Of a stretch of 64,000 bases of DNA, positions 59,853 to 64,000 are shown in pieces. A program made the translations under genes and the position numbers. Source of the DNA: an uncultured Chloroflexota bacterium (lineage in GTDB: Bacteria; Chloroflexota; Anaerolineae; Anaerolineales; Anaerolineaceae); NCBI GenBank assembly GCA_902786265.1, contig CADACE010000007.1, forward strand, positions 1 to 64,000. Reading direction: 5' to 3'. How positions within the stretch are numbered: the first letter of the stretch is position 1; every line of letters begins with the position of its first letter. The notes beneath the pieces were generated by a model. It ran no database searches, was not told the DNA's origin, and saw only the letters and a list, made by a program, of their open reading frames with translations.

Positions 59853-60668
59853 TTGCCTGCTGTTAACCTGCTCCAATTACGCATTGAATTGAATGATCTG
59901 CTGTGGAATTTCACGGATCCACCGGCATTTCGCAAGACTTTGCTGGATCTGCTTGAAAAGTTTGCCTATACGGCTTATCGTTCTGAATCCAAAACGCAGT
60001 CAGTCTCAACACGTCCGCAGCTGCAGGTTTCCATGATCCTGCTGCGGGAGATGGACCTGATGCTGATCCCCGCGATTCGGGAACAGCCGCAGTCTGCTTT
60101 GGCAATTTGTGACCTGTTATGGAATGATGAAAACATCGATGTCTGCCTGATCGCTTCCCGCATGCTGGGCGAAATTCCGATCGAGCACGCGGAACTGGTA
60201 TTGGACCGGGCCGGTGAATGGGCATTGGCGGGTGTCAGGCATATGACCGCGCGGACGCTGCTGCGGAATGCCACTGCGCTGATCATGCGCAATGATCCGG
60301 AGATCCTGCTGCGGAAGGTCCGCCGCTGGTATGTAGACCCGCGTGAAGAGCAGAACTTTCTTTGCCTGGAAGGGATGGCGATCCTTGTTGAGGACCGTTC
60401 CTTTGAGAATCTTCCCGCGATTTTCACCCTGGTCGAAGCCCTGATGGGCGAAGCAACCATGCGGACGCAGCGCTCCCTTGAGGAGCTTTTTCTGATCCTT
60501 TATCAGCGCACCCCGAATGAGACAGTCTATGTGATCCGGCAGTGCCTGCAGAAAGCTCCGAACATCACGGCACAGCGTGTCATCCGGCATCTGATCCCTT
60601 CTTTTGATCAAAAGGTACAAAAATCACTTCAGGATGCCCTGCGCGAAGCTGTGAGGAAAAACAAGTAA
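59853..60668 (+). CDS. Alpha-helical repeat (HEAT-like) protein, function unknown
   Basis: 271 residues, almost all helical, with HEAT-like paired helices (about 60-265), for example LWNDENIDVCLIASRMLGEI, EWALAGVRHMTARTLLRNA and TVYVIRQCLQKAPNITAQRV. The style recalls DNA alkylation repair/HEAT proteins but the key residues are not evident. The start is TTG at 59853 and no ribosome-binding site is visible, since a family C repeat abuts it; the true start may be downstream. It is followed after 30 bp by the C69 dipeptidase. Confidence 0.55.
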   Translation: MPAVNLLQLRIELNDLLWNFTDPPAFRKTLLDLLEKFAYTAYRSESKTQSVSTRPQLQVSMILLREMDLMLIPAIREQPQSALAICDLLWNDENIDVCLIASRMLGEIPIEHAELVLDRAGEWALAGVRHMTARTLLRNATALIMRNDPEILLRKVRRWYVDPREEQNFLCLEGMAILVEDRSFENLPAIFTLVEALMGEATMRTQRSLEELFLILYQRTPNETVYVIRQCLQKAPNITAQRVIRHLIPSFDQKVQKSLQDALREAVRKNK

Positions 60669-60698
60669 TTATTCAGGATAAAAGGAGAAAAATAATTT

Positions 60699-62159
60699 AT
60701 GTCCTGTACAACAATTTTGGTTGGCAAAGGTGCCAGCAATGACGGTTCTACCATGATCGCCCGCACGGATGACGGGCGCTTTGATGTGAAAAAGATGATT
60801 GTTGTGGAACCGAAAAAACAGCCCCGGAAATATAAGAGTGTTATATCCCATGTGGAAATTGAACTGCCTGATAACCCGATGCGTTACACAGCCAGTCCGA
60901 AAGTTGACCTGAGCAAAGGCATCTGGGCGGCTACCGGGATCAACGAAGCCAATGTCGGGATGACCGCGACAGAAACGATCACGACCAACCCGCGTGTTCT
61001 GGCAGCTGATCCGCTGGTGGAGCTGCAGGAAGCCAAGGGGCGGAAAAAGGAAGTCCCCGGCGGGATCGGTGAAGAAGATCTCGTCGTGCTGGTGCTGCCT
61101 TATATCCATACCGCGCGCGAAGGTGTGCTGCGCCTGGCTTCCCTTTTAGAGGAGTACGGCACCTATGAAATGAACGGTATCGCCTTCAACGATGAAAATG
61201 AAGTCTGGTGGCTGGAGACGATCGGCGGTCATCACTGGATGGCGCGCCGGGTCCCGGATGATCTGGTGGTGATCAACCCGAATCAGTTCGGTATGGATTC
61301 CTTTGATATGGATGACGCCTTCGGTGAGCAGAAAGCCCATCTGTGTTCCGCCGATCTGCGCGAATTCATCGCTGAAAATCATCTTGACCTGAACCAGAAC
61401 GGTGTTTTCAACCCGCGTGACATTTTCGGTTCCCATTCCGACATGGACCATATCTACAATACACCCCGTGCCTGGTTTATGGGTCGTTTCCTGGCCCCGA
61501 AGTCACACCGCTGGGAAGGTCCGGATGCTGAATTCACACCGGAAAGCGACAATATTCCCTGGTCCCTGAAACCGGACCGCAAGGTCGCTGCAGAGGATGT
61601 GAAATATATGCTCTCCTCTCATTATCAGGGAACTCCTTACAACCCCTATACCAATCATGATACCGGGAAACGCGGGATGTACCGCTCTATCGGCATCAAC
61701 CGCACCGGTGTTACCTCCATCTGCCAGATCCGCTCCGACGTTCCGGATGCCATCAAAGGCATTGAATGGATCTGCTTTGGGTCAACGACCTTCAGCACCA
61801 TGCTGCCCGTTTATACCAATGTCTCCCGCATGCCGCGGTACCTGAGCGAGGTGGCAACTGATGTTTCTACGGAGAACTTCTATTGGGCCAGCCGCCTGAT
61901 CGATGTTTTGGCGGATCATGATTACAGCGCCTGCCTCCAGCAGATCCAGCGCTATCATAACTCAGTCCTGTCTAAGGGACGCCGCATCATCTGGGAATAT
62001 GACCGGAAGATGATCGAAAACAATGACTTTTCCCTGATGGAAGAAGCCAACCGGAAGCTGTGCGAAATGGCGAAAGAGCAGACGACCGATACACTGAACA
62101 AGCTGGTTCTGGAATCCAGTTCGCATATGAAGAACGGCTATAACCTGGCTGATAATTAA
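60699..62159 (+). CDS. C69-family dipeptidase (PepD-like, Ntn hydrolase)
   Basis: 486 residues. The N-terminal MSCTTILVGKGASNDGSTMI places the nucleophilic Cys3 as in family C69, where it becomes the N-terminal residue after processing. Further blocks are TGINEANVGMTATETITTNP, NGIAFNDENEVWWLETIGGH and YRSIGINRTGVTSICQIRSD. It hydrolyses dipeptides of broad specificity in the cytosol. AAAGGAG lies upstream. With pepT in the same window, peptide use is well covered. Confidence 0.9.
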   Translation: MSCTTILVGKGASNDGSTMIARTDDGRFDVKKMIVVEPKKQPRKYKSVISHVEIELPDNPMRYTASPKVDLSKGIWAATGINEANVGMTATETITTNPRVLAADPLVELQEAKGRKKEVPGGIGEEDLVVLVLPYIHTAREGVLRLASLLEEYGTYEMNGIAFNDENEVWWLETIGGHHWMARRVPDDLVVINPNQFGMDSFDMDDAFGEQKAHLCSADLREFIAENHLDLNQNGVFNPRDIFGSHSDMDHIYNTPRAWFMGRFLAPKSHRWEGPDAEFTPESDNIPWSLKPDRKVAAEDVKYMLSSHYQGTPYNPYTNHDTGKRGMYRSIGINRTGVTSICQIRSDVPDAIKGIEWICFGSTTFSTMLPVYTNVSRMPRYLSEVATDVSTENFYWASRLIDVLADHDYSACLQQIQRYHNSVLSKGRRIIWEYDRKMIENNDFSLMEEANRKLCEMAKEQTTDTLNKLVLESSSHMKNGYNLADN

Positions 62160-62190
62160 AATCTTAAAAAATACTGATCGTTAATTCATT

Positions 62191-62236
62191 AGGGATGGCT
62201 CGCGAAAACCTGATTTTGTGAGCCATCCCTTTATTG
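62191..62236 (+). terminator. Terminator after the C69 dipeptidase gene
   Basis: AGGGATGGCTC (62191-62201) pairs exactly with GAGCCATCCCT (62220-62230), then TTATTG. The T-rich opposite side may also serve the convergent Nudix operon. Confidence 0.82.
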
Positions 62237-62282
62237 TAAAATAAATTACCTTAAAATTTTATTGTATTGACCTTAAAGAAAT

Positions 62283-62753
62283 CTAAGCCTGTTCCCCGCT
62301 TACCATGACGCTGTTCAGCAGGTTCCCTTCCTCATCATAAATCAGCTTCAGGGAAAAAACTTCTTCCTGATAGCGGAGCAGCGGGAGGAAGACCCTGTCC
62401 CCTTCCCACAAAGGCAGGTCAGAGACTGTATCAATGGGGACCCATTCCAGAACTCCTTCCTCACATTCCGGTAATCTGGCCGTTGCCGTACGGGCGGTAT
62501 AAAGAAAGGTCAGTTCATTTCCCCATGCCGGCAGGATGAAAGTCAGGATGCCGCGCAGTTTCAGATCAAAAAGCTCCGCGCCTGCCTCTTCCCTTGCTTC
62601 CCGGCGGATGCATTCTTCCGGCGATTCATTTTCTTCCAGATGTCCGCCGATCCCGATCCACTTACCCGCGTTTTCATCCTGGTTTTTCTTTACGCGGTGC
62701 ATCATCAGCCAGCAGCCATCCTTTTCAATATAGCATAATGTTGTCAGTCTCAT
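62283..62753 (-). CDS. Nudix hydrolase, MutT/8-oxo-dGTPase-like
   Basis: 156 residues. Complete Nudix box GGHLEENESPEECIRREAREEAGAEL (about 36-61). The start MRLTTLCYIEKDGCWLMMHR is like that of the MTH1/YtkD-type group. It hydrolyses a nucleoside diphosphate derivative, perhaps an oxidised dNTP. It lies 18 bp downstream of the NudC-like gene on the same strand, so both are probably one transcript. Confidence 0.87.
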   Translation of the reverse strand: MRLTTLCYIEKDGCWLMMHRVKKNQDENAGKWIGIGGHLEENESPEECIRREAREEAGAELFDLKLRGILTFILPAWGNELTFLYTARTATARLPECEEGVLEWVPIDTVSDLPLWEGDRVFLPLLRYQEEVFSLKLIYDEEGNLLNSVMVSGEQA

Positions 62754-62771
62754 AAATACTGCTTTCTGTTT

Positions 62772-63617
62772 TCAGTCACGGCTGCTCACGGGCTGCAGCC
62801 CGTTTTTGAACATCATCATCATTTCGTTGGTCAGGCTCAGGTTGTCCGGCTGAAGAATGATATCTTCCCGGCGGACCCACTCGGCGTACTTCAGCTCGTT
62901 GTTGTCCCGATGGATCGTGTCATCCCCGTCAACTTCACAGTAGTAACCCATCAGAATATCAGCCGCGATGCCCCAGGGCTGGGATTTATAGTAACGGATG
63001 TTTTTGACTTTGAGCCCGACTTCTTCCATTACTTCCCTCTGTACTGTCTCTTCCATGGTCTCCCCGATCTCGGTGAATCCGGCGATCAACGCGTTATGGC
63101 CATAGCCGACATTGTATTTTGTCAGGACGATGCGGTCCCCGTTTGTCACACCGACGATGACCGCCGGGTTGATGCGCGGGTAGATTTTATTCCCGCATTT
63201 TGGGCAGACCATCGCGCGCTCCGCTGTGTCAAAATCGGTTTTGGCTCCGCAGCATCCGCAGAACCGGCTGCTTTGATACCATTTCCACAAATGCCAGGCC
63301 GTGAATGCGATAAAGATGCCGGTGTTGTTCTGCTGAACCAGTCCGCGCAGTTCCTGTATGGCATACCATTCGTAACCATCGGGGATTTTTTCTGTTTCCA
63401 TCATCAGAAAATACCGCTCATTACTGAGCGTGAAGGCGTAAACGATTTCGGATACGGCTGTGAATTCTTCCCATCTCGGGTAAATGACTTTGCGGCCGTT
63501 TTCATCATAACGCGCCAGTAATTTGTTCTCTAAAAAATAAAGCACCCGGTCCCCGGACTGCGGTTTCAGATGTTCGTAATGGTTTTGGAATAATTCCGGT
63601 TGAATGTCCTGGATCAT
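62772..63617 (-). CDS. nudC: NAD(H) pyrophosphatase, NudC-like
   Basis: 281 residues. The N-terminal domain is followed by a zinc ribbon (FCGCCGAKTDFDTAERAMVC and PKCG, about 118-141). The Nudix box GFTEIGETMEETVQREVMEE continues with VGLKV (about 179-203). The NudC marker SQPW follows it (KSQPWGIAADILMGYYCEVD), though the usual SQPWPFPxS is altered to SQPWGIAAD. It cleaves NAD(H) to NMN and AMP, or removes NAD caps from RNA. It is transcribed away from the ACT-domain gene; a palindrome lies between. Confidence 0.82.
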   Translation of the reverse strand: MIQDIQPELFQNHYEHLKPQSGDRVLYFLENKLLARYDENGRKVIYPRWEEFTAVSEIVYAFTLSNERYFLMMETEKIPDGYEWYAIQELRGLVQQNNTGIFIAFTAWHLWKWYQSSRFCGCCGAKTDFDTAERAMVCPKCGNKIYPRINPAVIVGVTNGDRIVLTKYNVGYGHNALIAGFTEIGETMEETVQREVMEEVGLKVKNIRYYKSQPWGIAADILMGYYCEVDGDDTIHRDNNELKYAEWVRREDIILQPDNLSLTNEMMMMFKNGLQPVSSRD

Positions 63618-63648
63618 ATCAATTTTGCTCCTTTATAAAAAATAATTA

Positions 63649-63674
63649 TATGGTATAGTTACCATAAATATAAT
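63649..63674. promoter_or_regulatory. Palindrome and -10 box in the nudC/ACT divergent promoter
   Basis: TATGGTA-tagt-TACCATA (63649-63666) is a perfect inverted repeat. TATAAT (63669-63674) follows for the plus-strand ACT gene. Confidence 0.5.
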
Positions 63675-63694
63675 CAAATAAGGAAGCACGGATT

Positions 63695-63976
63695 ATGACA
63701 GCAATTTCTAAAGCAGTGGTAACAGTGATCGGCTTTGACCGGAAAGGGATCATCGCCCGGGTCAGCAATGTTTTGTATGAAGGCGGGATCAACATTCTGG
63801 AAATCTCTCAGACGATCGTGGACGGTTTTTTCAATATGCTGATGATCGTGGACCTTTCTGAACCTACCTGTTCCTTTGACGAATTACAGGACCGGCTGAA
63901 CCAGCTTGGTACAGAGGTCGGTGTTCAGATCCGTATCCAGAAAAGTGAGATCTTTGAGGCAATGCATCAGATTTAG
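63695..63976 (+). CDS. ACT-domain protein (UPF0237 family)
   Basis: 93 residues forming one ACT domain (AVVTVIGFDRKGIIARVSNV, EGGINILEISQTIVDGFFNM), the size and wording of UPF0237 proteins. ACT domains bind small ligands such as amino acids. In many bacteria this gene precedes a UPF0210 (PFL-like) gene; the window ends 64 bp after the stop, so the partner cannot be checked. AAGGA precedes the ATG. Confidence 0.9.
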   Translation: MTAISKAVVTVIGFDRKGIIARVSNVLYEGGINILEISQTIVDGFFNMLMIVDLSEPTCSFDELQDRLNQLGTEVGVQIRIQKSEIFEAMHQI

Positions 63977-64000
63977 AAAATCAGTGTTCAGTGAGGAATA

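Noticed and set aside
62772..63617. Calling the NudC-like protein a plain MutT
   Set aside because: The zinc ribbon before the Nudix box and the SQPW motif after it are NudC features.

Overview
The window looks like a piece of chromosome from an anaerobic bacterium of the Chloroflexota, most likely class Anaerolineae. This is inferred from protein style, not from a marker gene. Typical signs are a zinc-ribbon Ser/Thr kinase with a TQ-rich, PTPT-rich extracellular stalk, a secreted solute-binding domain fused to an NBR1-type Ig-like domain, a short zinc-containing ProS, and OYE-type flavoenzymes. GC content is moderate, with some clearly AT-richer islands (the DUF4143 ATPase near 10.5 kb, the toxin-antitoxin pair near 52 kb). 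There is no rRNA, CRISPR array, prophage or intact insertion sequence; the only RNA gene I can support is a tRNA-Val.

Layout. 0-5 kb: two tandem copies of a dispersed repeat (family A), a MIF-like tautomerase, and the sensor-type kinase with two DUF6273 domains. 5-10.3 kb, mostly minus strand: a MORN protein, an HD nucleotidase, a winged-helix protein, a solute-binding/Ig protein, and an AbrB-glycosyltransferase pair. 10.4-15.6 kb: a DUF4143 ATPase behind a perfect 27-bp-arm inverted repeat, then a probable sugar-oxidation operon (two MDR dehydrogenases and an amidohydrolase/lactonase). 15.6-24 kb: housekeeping and accessory genes (ORF6N protein, two adjacent O6-alkylguanine transferases, DUF1801/DUF2200, phosphatase, an XRE protein with a Fic-inhibitor motif, a MORN-DUF6273 protein, RidA, PepT). 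24-30.2 kb: a nucleotide-sugar aminotransferase/acetyltransferase pair and a four-gene ABC importer. 30.6-36.2 kb: a PHP hydrolase pair, tRNA-Val, cysteine desulfurase plus pyridoxal kinase, and an Lsa-type ABC-F protein.

36-47 kb is the most interesting part. argG and argH are separated by an 8-kb signalling block: a degenerate GGDEF protein, an HTH-receiver regulator with a LytS-type kinase, an active-looking diguanylate cyclase, and a secreted metallo-beta-lactamase/BspA-LRR/sortase fusion. argG is preceded by what reads as a complete leader-peptide attenuator: a short ORF with three Arg CGA codons, a terminator, and a competing hairpin. argH is preceded by two overlapping small ORFs, the first of which also ends in CGA. 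47-54 kb: an OYE/FadH-like reductase, an AraC-GyrI regulator, a second DUF4143 ATPase with its own upstream palindrome, a ParE/Phd toxin-antitoxin pair, a GlsB-like membrane protein and a permease. 54-64 kb: a 1052-residue DUF362-clostripain fusion, a 1.1-kb GC-rich stretch without a convincing gene, proS, a helical-repeat protein, a C69 dipeptidase, two Nudix enzymes and an ACT-domain protein.

Recurring themes: (i) several genes have a TATAAT box only 6-7 nt before the ATG and no Shine-Dalgarno, suggesting leaderless mRNAs; (ii) at least three intergenic repeat families lie at gene ends; (iii) MORN, DUF6273 and zinc-ribbon modules are shuffled among secreted or membrane proteins. All functions are read from sequence motifs remembered from the families; no database search was run.
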